34,223 nt of DNA, from NCBI RefSeq assembly GCF_001720585.1, contig NZ_MABH01000160.1, forward strand, positions 1 to 34,223, read 5' to 3'. Positions 24,502-31,705 of the stretch are shown piece after piece. This DNA comes from Cereibacter johrii (GTDB lineage: Bacteria; Pseudomonadota; Alphaproteobacteria; Rhodobacterales; Rhodobacteraceae). Every line of letters begins with the position of its first letter. The first letter of the stretch is position 1. Made by a program: the position numbers and the translations under genes. The notes beneath the pieces were generated by a model, which worked only from the letters and a program-made list of their open reading frames with translations, did not search any database and had not been told where the DNA came from.

Positions 24502-25110
24502 TCAGAACACCGGGGCGGTGGGCGGCCGCTTGCCGTCCTGCACCTGCATGTTCACCTCGTAATCGAGCGGGCGGGTGGTGATGACCCGCAGGCGCCCGTC
24601 GGAGATGCTGATGGAGTAGAGGCCGGCCGTCGCGCCCTTGGGGGGGATGCAGGAGGCCGTCTCGCCGACGCGCCGCGTGTTCGTGTCGACGGTTCTGAAC
24701 CGGCTGTTCGCGTAATCGATGTTGGCCTTCGTCATGCGTGCGGTTCCGATCGCTCGGCCGAAGCCTGCCTCGCTGTCCTTCACGCAGGCTCCGTGATTGC
24801 CGACCTTCCGGCTCGTCACATCGTCATAGTGACAGGACCCGTCCGCCGCCTTGCTCCACATCTTGTGGGCATAATGGAATACGCCATTCTCGTATTTGAT
24901 GAAGGCGAGCGCGAGGCACTGGTAATGGCCGCCGATCCGCCGGGTGGCCTTGCTCACCGTCCTCACCTCCCCGTAATAGACGGGATCTCCGGGATCGGTC
25001 GCCCAGAACTTGAGGCGCGCGGCGATGGCATCCGGATCGGTGATCGTCTCGGCGCCCGCCGTCGTCGCGCCGAGGGCCAGCAGGGTCAGTGCCACTTTCA
25101 GTCTGAACAT
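24502..25110 (-). CDS. Secreted four-cysteine protein of unknown family
   Basis: 202 residues. Signal peptide MFRLKVALTLLALGATTAGA, cleavage expected before ETITDPD. The mature part has exactly four cysteines, in GHYQCLAL, DGSCHYDD, HGACVKDS and ETASCIPPK, so two disulfides are plausible. It is rich in Tyr, Lys and Thr with predicted beta character and ends in a Pro-rich tail (PPTAPVF). I do not recognise the family. The ATG at 25110 is preceded by GGAGG with good spacing; a start four codons earlier is less likely. It lies 100 nt downstream of the heme peroxidase gene on the same strand, so it may be the last gene of the P450-peroxidase operon or have its own promoter. Confidence 0.72.
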   Translation of the reverse strand: MFRLKVALTLLALGATTAGAETITDPDAIAARLKFWATDPGDPVYYGEVRTVSKATRRIGGHYQCLALAFIKYENGVFHYAHKMWSKAADGSCHYDDVTSRKVGNHGACVKDSEAGFGRAIGTARMTKANIDYANSRFRTVDTNTRRVGETASCIPPKGATAGLYSISISDGRLRVITTRPLDYEVNMQVQDGKRPPTAPVF

Positions 25111-25210
25111 TGCGTCCTCCATCGCATGACTGCCAGATCTGTGCTCGAGTGAGGTGTCGTGAACTTCGGGATCAGGGCGCAGGCCGGCGCGATCCGGGAT
25201 CCCGCCTTGT

Positions 25211-26851
25211 CTAGAACGCCGAGAATCTGCGGCGCCAATCGGGCCGTGTCATGCGGACATCCTCTGCCCTGATGTCGGATGGCGCGGTCGGGCCGAGGTT
25301 GCGCACGAGAACGTCCCAGAGGGTCCCCGTCGCCTCGATGACCTCGAGCCCGTAGCCGGTGAATGTCTCCTTGCAATAGACCTGCCTGGACAGGAGCGGA
25401 TTGTTGAGCGCCTGGGAGAAGGCATCGAGCGCCACCATGGCGCCGAGGAGCGGCGGCATCGGCGTGTTCAGACCGGCATCCTCGGCGAAGAGTCCGACAT
25501 AGAAGTCGACCGCCTCGGGCGTCCCGTAGAGCGCCCGGAGCTCCTCCTGCCGCGCCCGGTCGCCGGTCATGCAGTCGAAATCGTCGACGGGGTTCATGCC
25601 CATCGCTTGGCGATAGGCATTGTAGCCCGGCAGCCGGCGCGCCCGGTTCTGCTCGATGGCCCGGGATTCCACCGTGAGCCGGTTCTCGAGATAGATCGCG
25701 GTATTGTGCAGCCCGAGGCGGGCGGCCGGTGTCTGGCCGGCCCATTTGAACGCCTTCGCGAGCCCCGCCTCGATGAGCTTCCTGTTGTCGAGCAGGATGG
25801 CGGCGGTATCCATCCGCTCCCCGTCCCACAGCATCGTCTCCGGCACCAGCGAATGCCAGCGATAGAGCAGGGAGAATTCGACCGTCATCCAGTTCGGCTT
25901 GTTCCAAGGGGCGTTCCAGGCCACCCGCGGATCGGCACGGAGCCGGAAACAGGCCGAGGAGATGTGATTGATATATTCCTCGATCACGATCTTGATGAAG
26001 AGAACGATCACGATGTTGCGCGCCGTCTCGAATATGCGGGTGTCGTCCCAGCCGGGGTTGCGCCGCTCCAGTTCGGCGGCAAGGCGGTTGTGCTCTCGCA
26101 GAAACAGCGTGTTCAGCATCGCGACGAGCGCGGTCGAGTTCACGCGGTCGCCGCCCACCGCAAAGAGCCTGCGCCGCGAATGCTCGCCCGCGGCCCAGGG
26201 CGGATCGGCATTCATCCCGAGCGGCAGGTCGAGCAGGGCCGTGCCGTGGGCATCCGCGAAATCGGCGGCAATGTCGCTGGTGCCGGTCCGGTAGAGATCC
26301 GGCGGAAACTCCTCGTCCCCGATCCACTGCGACTTCAGGCGGCCCTTTCCGCGGCCCTGATCCGGGGCCGCCCTCAGCGCCAGGGTCTGGGCGGGGGTGC
26401 GGCCGTAGAGCGGTGACAGGTCGATGTCGTGATTGGATGTGGTCCTTGCACGATCGGTGCTGCTGGTGCGCAGGAAGCCATCGGTGAGATATTGCGCGAA
26501 GATCGGGAACAGCAGCGTCGACTTGGGGCATTGCTGCTGCGGTCCCTGCGGCGCGAAGAGCGCGGTGGTCTCCGCGAGCGAGGGGCCGTCCCGCGCGGCT
26601 GCGGGCAGGGGCGGTATCATCCGGCCGAGATAGGTCCGGTCGGTGAGGGAACTCCAGGAGGTGTAGTCCCCGAGCGTGCTCATGGCATGGGGACGGAAGG
26701 CGGCGGTGTTGCAGGCGGTGTTGATGATGAGGCGATTGACCAGCCGGGCGAGCGGGGGAACCCGTTCGACCGTGCGCCAGACCGGCGCGAAATTCTGCAG
26801 CAGGAAGACCCGCAGGCGAGGGACGAGCTTGTCCCGGCGCTTGCTCCGCAT
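25211..26851 (-). CDS. Cyclooxygenase-like heme peroxidase/fatty-acid dioxygenase (animal heme peroxidase family)
   Basis: 546 residues, about the size of the COX/Ppo catalytic domain. Members use a heme and a Tyr radical to oxygenate unsaturated fatty acids, or act as peroxidases. Seen: LLFPIFAQYLTDGFLRTSS (113-131), the distal helix, where the expected His is Asp124; HDIDLSPLYGRT (141-152); LNTLFLREHNRLAAEL (246-261), the conserved LxxREHNR block; VEFSLLYRWHSLVPE (324-338) with Tyr330 at the COX Tyr385 position and proximal His333; and LPGYNAYRQAMGM (407-419). YRWH is the form seen in fungal linoleate dioxygenases. No signal peptide is apparent. ATG at 26851 lies 8 nt after the P450 stop with only a weak ribosome-binding site, so it depends on coupling. 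The open frame continues to 28585 as a shadow of the P450 gene. Confidence 0.88.
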   Translation of the reverse strand: MRSKRRDKLVPRLRVFLLQNFAPVWRTVERVPPLARLVNRLIINTACNTAAFRPHAMSTLGDYTSWSSLTDRTYLGRMIPPLPAAARDGPSLAETTALFAPQGPQQQCPKSTLLFPIFAQYLTDGFLRTSSTDRARTTSNHDIDLSPLYGRTPAQTLALRAAPDQGRGKGRLKSQWIGDEEFPPDLYRTGTSDIAADFADAHGTALLDLPLGMNADPPWAAGEHSRRRLFAVGGDRVNSTALVAMLNTLFLREHNRLAAELERRNPGWDDTRIFETARNIVIVLFIKIVIEEYINHISSACFRLRADPRVAWNAPWNKPNWMTVEFSLLYRWHSLVPETMLWDGERMDTAAILLDNRKLIEAGLAKAFKWAGQTPAARLGLHNTAIYLENRLTVESRAIEQNRARRLPGYNAYRQAMGMNPVDDFDCMTGDRARQEELRALYGTPEAVDFYVGLFAEDAGLNTPMPPLLGAMVALDAFSQALNNPLLSRQVYCKETFTGYGLEVIEATGTLWDVLVRNLGPTAPSDIRAEDVRMTRPDWRRRFSAF

Positions 26852-26859
26852 CGCGGCGG

Positions 26860-28179
26860 TCAAGCTGTCGGCTCCGCCGTGCGCGACCTCGCGGCCGGCG
26901 CGGCATCTGCGGCAGGGTCTTCCCTGCTCCATGTCACGGTGAGGTGCTCGGGGAATGGGCCCCCGGCGAAGTCGATCAGGCCGGCCCCGCCCGCGGCGCG
27001 GGCAAGGCCCGGCAACCGCAGGATCTGACGGACGGCCTCGGGGATCGACACCCGGGCCACATGGCCGCCCAGGCACTCGTGATGCCCCATGCCGAAATGC
27101 AGGTAGGAGTTGGCCAGCCGGGTCGCGTCGAAACGTTCCGGATCGGGCATCAGCGCGGGGTCGAACATGGCAGAGCCGGTGCAGACCGCAAGGACGGTGC
27201 CCGCCTTGGCCGCCGTCGCATAGGAAGTTCCTTCCCCCAGCACGCGGTCCTGTTCGAGATGGCGGAACTGGATGGTCGTGATCGGATTGAAGCGAAGGGC
27301 CTCGAAGACATGGGCGTCGAAGCCGGCGACGTCTCCCTCGGCATCGGCGGCGAGGGCCGCCGCGCGCCAGTCGTCGTGGGCGAGGAACTGATCGACGATC
27401 TGTACGATGGCCTGCGAGCTCGTTTCGATCGCGCCGACGAGCAGTCCGCAGACATTGCTCAGCACGCGGTCGGCGGACAGGCCCGTCGCCGGCAGGCTGC
27501 TGATCTCGATGAGCCGGCTCACCGTGTCGTCGCCGCCGGAGGACCCGGCCGCCCGCTTCCCGGCCAGAAACGGGTCCAGCCAGGCCCGCATCTCTGCGCC
27601 GGCCTCGTGGCAGCGCGCCAGCACGTCGCCGTCGAAGGGCGCATTGCGGAACATGCCGTGCTGGGTCGCGAAGGACCAGCGCAGCATCGCCTCGGCCGGC
27701 GCATCGAAGCCGAAGAAGCGCTGGACGATCGCAAGCGGCACGGCGCGTGCGATGGCCGGCACGATGTCGAGGCTCGGCGTGGCGACGCCCGCTTCGGAGG
27801 CGCGCGCGATGGCGGCCCGGCTCACCTCTCCGGCGAGCGCCCGCGCGCGGGGAAGGTCCTCCCAGCGCAGAAGGGCCTGCATCAGGCCTTTCTCCTGCCA
27901 ATTGATGTGGGTCTCGTCGCGGGCCAGCATGAACGGGCCCACGGACGGATCCATGGAGCGGCGATTGGCGCGCACCGAATAGAGGGAGGGCTGGGCGAGG
28001 ATCGCCAGCACATCCGTTGCGCGGGTGATCATGGTGAAGGCAGAGGTGGGAAGGATCGGCCGGTTGGCGCGCAACTCCGCGTACATGCCTGACCAATCGG
28101 AGCGCAACCATCTGATGACCACGCCGACCTCTGCCGGCGGACTGTCTGCGGTTGCGTCGAACTCGGCAAGAAACGTCAT
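26860..28179 (-). CDS. Cytochrome P450
   Basis: 439 residues, soluble bacterial P450 size. Seen: I-helix GLLVGAIETSSQAIV with the acid-alcohol pair Glu-Thr, K-helix FEALRFNP (ExxR), and the heme-binding loop HFGMGHHECLGGHVAR with Cys369 as thiolate ligand. The usual C-helix block (HTRLR) is replaced by DETHINWQEKGLM, which is atypical. GGGAG stands 7 nt before the ATG at 28179. Upstream partner of the cyclooxygenase-like gene (8-nt gap), so the pair is co-translated. In fungi a related dioxygenase and a P450 are fused: the P450 rearranges the hydroperoxide made by the dioxygenase. A monooxygenase role would instead need a redox partner, and no ferredoxin or reductase gene is nearby, which favours hydroperoxide-based chemistry. 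That is inference. Confidence 0.93.
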   Translation of the reverse strand: MTFLAEFDATADSPPAEVGVVIRWLRSDWSGMYAELRANRPILPTSAFTMITRATDVLAILAQPSLYSVRANRRSMDPSVGPFMLARDETHINWQEKGLMQALLRWEDLPRARALAGEVSRAAIARASEAGVATPSLDIVPAIARAVPLAIVQRFFGFDAPAEAMLRWSFATQHGMFRNAPFDGDVLARCHEAGAEMRAWLDPFLAGKRAAGSSGGDDTVSRLIEISSLPATGLSADRVLSNVCGLLVGAIETSSQAIVQIVDQFLAHDDWRAAALAADAEGDVAGFDAHVFEALRFNPITTIQFRHLEQDRVLGEGTSYATAAKAGTVLAVCTGSAMFDPALMPDPERFDATRLANSYLHFGMGHHECLGGHVARVSIPEAVRQILRLPGLARAAGGAGLIDFAGGPFPEHLTVTWSREDPAADAAPAARSRTAEPTA

Positions 28180-28571
28180 GCGTCACTCCCGATGTCAGCT
28201 TTCGCCAGAACCCGAGGATACCATGTTCGGCAGGCAATGACACGAAGATGTTCGAGGATCGGGTCGGCCTCTCGGCCTCTTTCGAGCGCTGTCCCTCGAC
28301 GGCTGCAGGAGGAGGCAAAGCCGGATGACCCGACAGGGGATCGGCGACAAAGAGGTATCCGGGCCGCCACATTTCCGAGAGACGTCGCACCGAAGCCGGA
28401 GATGGCAACCGGTGCCGACCGGTCGGTGCTGCCGCAGGGAGAGCCGGTAGCCGCTGTGCAGAAGGCGCCTGAGGGGCCCTCCGCGCGAGCATCCTGTCGG
28501 GGTTTTCCACCTTCCGTTGCGAATCCTGCGTTTTCCGCATATTCTTCTCGGATTGGCTAGGAGGACGAGGC
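28180..28571. other. Divergent control region between the P450 operon and the membrane-protein cassette
   Basis: About 390 bp. A plausible plus-strand promoter lies at its right end (28517-28545). Elsewhere only GC-rich sequence with shadow-like frames is seen; no TAGTA-core element was found here, so the putative regulon of the sugar-acid genes does not appear to reach this far. Confidence 0.5.
28517..28545 (+). promoter_or_regulatory. Candidate sigma-70 promoter of the small-peptide/membrane-protein cassette
   Basis: TTGCGA (28517-28522) and TATTCT (28540-28545) with exactly 17 bp between them, each 4 of 6 to consensus, in a locally AT-richer stretch. The ATG of the small peptide follows 26 nt later with AGGAGG in between. 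Confidence 0.45.
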
Positions 28572-28670
28572 ATGCGCGCTTTCATCCTGACCCTGATCTC
28601 CGTTTATCTGCTGGCGGGTGCCGTTCATTCCCAGACCGCCTGCAATCCTGCCGTCCAGCAGTGCCGCTGA
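28572..28670 (+). CDS. Tiny secreted two-cysteine peptide
   Basis: 32 codons. MRAFILTLISVYLLAGAVHS is a clean signal peptide; the remainder, QTACNPAVQQCR, has two cysteines seven residues apart and could form a small disulfide loop. AGGAGGACGAGGC directly before the ATG is among the best ribosome-binding sites in the window. The stop at 28670 is 29 nt before the large membrane-protein gene. No lipobox is present. It may be a secreted peptide, a small subunit of the membrane complex, or a leader controlling the next gene. No family is recognised. Confidence 0.6.
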   Translation: MRAFILTLISVYLLAGAVHSQTACNPAVQQCR

Positions 28671-28699
28671 GTCCTCCGCGAGGCGACTGAGAGGCAAAC

Positions 28700-30544
28700 A
28701 TGTCCAGTGTCGTGGCGCTGCTTGTCGGGGCAGCGGTGGTCGTCCTTTTCTCTTACGACCGGTTCAATCGCGCGAGCTACGAGACGGGGCGGCAGCTCGA
28801 ACGTCTGGTCGATCTGCTGACGCCCGAGAAGCTGCGCGCCCGCCGGATCATCCTGCGCGCCTATTTCTTCTATGCGCTGGCGATGCTCGCGATCTATTTC
28901 TTCCTCTGCGCCTATGCCGAGTTGCTGCCGCAGCTGGGCGCGACCGGGCTTCCCGCACCCGAGACCGCGAGCCCGCTTCCGGGCAGCGACGGCGCGGCGG
29001 GCGCGCTGGGCATCGATCCCGCCACGTCGCTGACCATCGCGCTGATCATGGTGGGGCTGGCCCCGAGCTTTCCGGTGCTGCAACGGTTCGAGATCTGGAT
29101 CCGGCTGATCGGGCACAGTCTGGCCGGGATCCCGACCCGCATCGTCGAATGGGCCGACGAGCTCAGCCGCCACACGCTCGAGCTTGAACCCGAGCGGGAC
29201 AATACCCTCATGATCCCGAGGAACGATTGGGAGCGGATGCGACGCTACGAGCGGGCGGCACGGGATCATGTGCCCGAGCCGGACGACTTCCGCAGCGACA
29301 TGGCGCTGATCCTCGCCACATCGTCCTGGCTGTTCGGACGCCGGATCAAGCTCGACAATCCCGCCGTCCGCGAGCGGTTCGATGCGGTGGAGACGGCGCT
29401 GCGCCGGCGCAAGGACGCGCTGCTTCTCGACCTCGACGAACAGGCGCTCGAGATCGAGCGGGGGCAGCCCGATGATGCGGCAGAGGAGGCCAAGGGCCCC
29501 ACCGTGTCGCGCGCCGTCACCTGGGCGCGGCTGGCGAAAGACGCCGATCAACTGGCCTATGACATCTGCATCCTGCTCGCGCTTTACGTCGAGCATGATG
29601 TCATCACGCTCACGGCGCAGCCGGACCCGCCGCCCGCGACCGGCCAGGAGGAGAAGGGCGAGGCGCGCCGGCTGGTGCGCCAGCAGGAGCTGGCGCGCGC
29701 CCGGCTGAACGCCTTCCTGACCTCGGGGCTGGGCGACGCACCTTTGGCGAAGGGGCCACGGTCGCTGGTGCTGCTGCCGTGGCTGTGGACGACCGGCCTC
29801 GTCGCGATCGTGGCGCTCTGCTGGAGCATCTTCCCCGGCAGATACGAATACGAGATGCAGCAGGGAGAGTGGGCGAGCGCCGCCTTCCGCGCCTTCACCT
29901 ACCTGACATCGGCCCTCATGACCTATGCGGTGCCGATGATCCTCGCGCTGGCCCTGCGCGACGCGGCGCGGTTTGCGGGCCGCTGGAACAACCTCTGGAC
30001 CTCGCACTGGACCGTCAGCCTGCCTCAGGCCGTCATCCTCGCGGGCCTGAGCTGGCTGATCGCGCTGGCTTGCTTCCTGGGCCTCGTGCTCTGGACGGCG
30101 GCGATCAGCAAGGGCTGGGCGCAATCCCAGAATGCGGCGTTCGAGACGCTGAAGCTGTCGCTGCTCTACAACGGTCCCACGGCCCTGCGCGGCGCGGTGC
30201 TCGCCCTCATGGTCCTGCTCTTGATCGACGCGCGGGACGCCACCCTGCATCCGGTCTCGATCCTGCGCAGCTTCGCCTGGGCCGGCGCGGGCGCGCTGGT
30301 CATGGCGCTCGCCGGCGGGGCCACGCGCACGGTCTCGAGCCTCGCCATGCTCGGCCGGTCGGGGCGCGCGGGGCTCGATGCCGTCGATCTCGGCTTGATC
30401 TGTTATGCGATGATCCAGAGCCTGCTGATCGGTGCCCTCGTGCTGTTCTGCCTCTCGGAGGCTCTGCGCCAGCGGCAGCAGGCCGAGCAGCTGCACCGGC
30501 ACCGGATCCTCGGCACGCATCGGAGCCGGGCGGCGTGGAGCTGA
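28700..30544 (+). CDS. Large polytopic membrane protein of unknown family
   Basis: 614 residues. Hydrophobic segments at about 3-18, 52-75, 109-128, 355-379, 395-420, 443-470, 487-510, 523-547 and 565-588, so around nine membrane passes. Between the third and fourth is a 220-residue charged soluble domain (135-354) with Arg/Glu-rich helices and LVRQQELARARLNAFL, likely coiled or helical. The first segment followed by YDRFNRASYETGRQLERLV looks like an N-terminal anchor. No transporter or kinase motif was recognised. GAGAGG precedes the ATG at 28700. The stop overlaps the ATG of the family-3 binding-protein gene by one base (TGATG), so the two proteins are made together and probably act together as a receptor or transporter. 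Confidence 0.8.
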   Translation: MSSVVALLVGAAVVVLFSYDRFNRASYETGRQLERLVDLLTPEKLRARRIILRAYFFYALAMLAIYFFLCAYAELLPQLGATGLPAPETASPLPGSDGAAGALGIDPATSLTIALIMVGLAPSFPVLQRFEIWIRLIGHSLAGIPTRIVEWADELSRHTLELEPERDNTLMIPRNDWERMRRYERAARDHVPEPDDFRSDMALILATSSWLFGRRIKLDNPAVRERFDAVETALRRRKDALLLDLDEQALEIERGQPDDAAEEAKGPTVSRAVTWARLAKDADQLAYDICILLALYVEHDVITLTAQPDPPPATGQEEKGEARRLVRQQELARARLNAFLTSGLGDAPLAKGPRSLVLLPWLWTTGLVAIVALCWSIFPGRYEYEMQQGEWASAAFRAFTYLTSALMTYAVPMILALALRDAARFAGRWNNLWTSHWTVSLPQAVILAGLSWLIALACFLGLVLWTAAISKGWAQSQNAAFETLKLSLLYNGPTALRGAVLALMVLLLIDARDATLHPVSILRSFAWAGAGALVMALAGGATRTVSSLAMLGRSGRAGLDAVDLGLICYAMIQSLLIGALVLFCLSEALRQRQQAEQLHRHRILGTHRSRAAWS

Positions 30545-31578
30545 TGCGCCTTCTCTTCCTCCTGCCGCTGCTCGCCGTCGCGAGCTTGGGCGCTGCGGCC
30601 CGGGGCGACGCCCAGACCGACCTCCGCCTCGCGGTGCGCGCCGATGTCCCGCCCTTCGTCTGGAAGGACGCGGACAGCGGCGAGTTCAACGGCTTCTTCT
30701 GGGACATCTGCACGGCGGCGGTCATCCGTGCCGGCTACCGGGTCGGGCAACCCGTCGAGATCTCCGCCGACCGGCGCGCGGCCTTCCTCGCCACCGGAGA
30801 GGGCGGCTTCGACATCCTGTGCGATCCGGTCACGATCACGCTCGCCCGGCTGCGCGCCCTGAACGACCGGGCGCCGAACCTCCAGTTCTCGCCGATCCTC
30901 TTCTTCGCGGCCGGGTCGTCGGCGATGCGCGGGGGGCGCGGCATCCGTTGGCTCGACGAGGAGGTGGCCGAGCAGAAGCCGTGCGAGGCCTTCATCCGAG
31001 AGGCGGAAGGCGCGGCCGAGGAGGGCGCCGCCACGGACTGGTGGCCGCCGCGCTTCACGCCGCAGATCCTGAAGGGCATGCAGATCTGGGGCGTCGTGCG
31101 GGGCACCACCACGGAGCGGACGGTGCGCAGGGCCGCGGAAGCCGAGACGGGCACCCGGATCTGCCTGCGCGACTTCGAGAGCCACGCCGCGCTGGTGCAG
31201 GCCTTCTGCACAGGCTCCGTCTTCCGCTACTTCGGCGACATCGACATCGTGCGCGCCTCGATCCGGACCTGGGAGAAGAGCACGGGGCAAGATTGCACGG
31301 CGGATCTCGCACCGGCGGGGCCGGGTGTGGTGCCGGTCGCCGACAGCTACGAGCCCTATGCGCTCGTGGTGGCGCAGACGCCCGCCCACCCCAACCTGCC
31401 GAGCCAGATCGCCCTCGAACTCTACGGCATGTTCAGCGACGGCACGATCGACCGGCTCTATGCCGGCCATTTCCGAAGCGTCGAGCCGATCGAGGATCTG
31501 CGCACCCTCTTCCGGATCAACGCCGTGCCCGCAGGCTGCAACTGCGATGAGGCCGCGACCGGGGCGGGCGGGCGCTAG
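30544..31578 (+). CDS. Periplasmic family-3 solute-binding protein (amino-acid-type PBPb fold)
   Basis: 344 residues. Signal peptide MRLLFLLPLLAVASLGAAA, cleavage near GDAQ. Seen: LRLAVRADVPPFVWKDADSG, EFNGFFWDICTAAVIRAGY (equivalent of GFxxDLAxAIA), FDILCDPVTITLARLRAL and LQFSPILFFAAG (the T-x-T-x-x-R and FS-P-x-x blocks), MQIWGVVRGTTTERTVRRA (VGVxxGTT), VQAFCTGSVFRYFGDIDIV, and YGMFSDGTIDRLYAGHF as the final DGT-I-x-x-x-Y motif. At least eight cysteines, including a terminal GCNCDE, suggest disulfides. An insert around CEAFIREAEGAAEEGAA separates the lobes. Translationally coupled to the membrane protein upstream, with no ABC ATPase or permease nearby, so it may be a sensory or accessory domain protein and not an ABC importer component. 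Confidence 0.85.
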   Translation: MRLLFLLPLLAVASLGAAARGDAQTDLRLAVRADVPPFVWKDADSGEFNGFFWDICTAAVIRAGYRVGQPVEISADRRAAFLATGEGGFDILCDPVTITLARLRALNDRAPNLQFSPILFFAAGSSAMRGGRGIRWLDEEVAEQKPCEAFIREAEGAAEEGAATDWWPPRFTPQILKGMQIWGVVRGTTTERTVRRAAEAETGTRICLRDFESHAALVQAFCTGSVFRYFGDIDIVRASIRTWEKSTGQDCTADLAPAGPGVVPVADSYEPYALVVAQTPAHPNLPSQIALELYGMFSDGTIDRLYAGHFRSVEPIEDLRTLFRINAVPAGCNCDEAATGAGGR

Positions 31579-31590
31579 GGCGCGGGTGCG

Positions 31591-31676
31591 AGGCCCGCGG
31601 GCCTTCGCGCAGAAGGAGTCCCATCGCGGATCCCTTGCCTTGAAGGGGCCGCAGGACGAAGCCCGCAGGCCCCCTT
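31591..31676. terminator. Terminator-like inverted repeats between convergent genes
   Basis: AGGCCCGCGGGCCT (31591-31604) is a perfect 14-bp palindrome. AAGGGGCC (31643-31650) pairs with GGCCCCCTT (31668-31676) across a 17-nt loop. They lie between the convergent stops at 31578 and 31706; T-tracts are short or missing. Confidence 0.4.
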
Positions 31677-31705
31677 CTCACACGAGGCCTGTCCGCCGAT
31701 GGCGT

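Noticed and set aside
28176-28560. Small open frames between the P450 gene and the membrane-protein cassette
   Set aside because: They overlap the P450 start or the candidate promoter and show no start signal or family similarity.
25211-28585. A single 1,124-codon minus-strand frame that could suggest a natural P450-dioxygenase fusion
   Set aside because: The part above 26851 is in a different frame from the P450 gene and reads as Arg-rich shadow sequence. The true P450 is a separate gene ending at 26860. The pair is adjacent but not fused.
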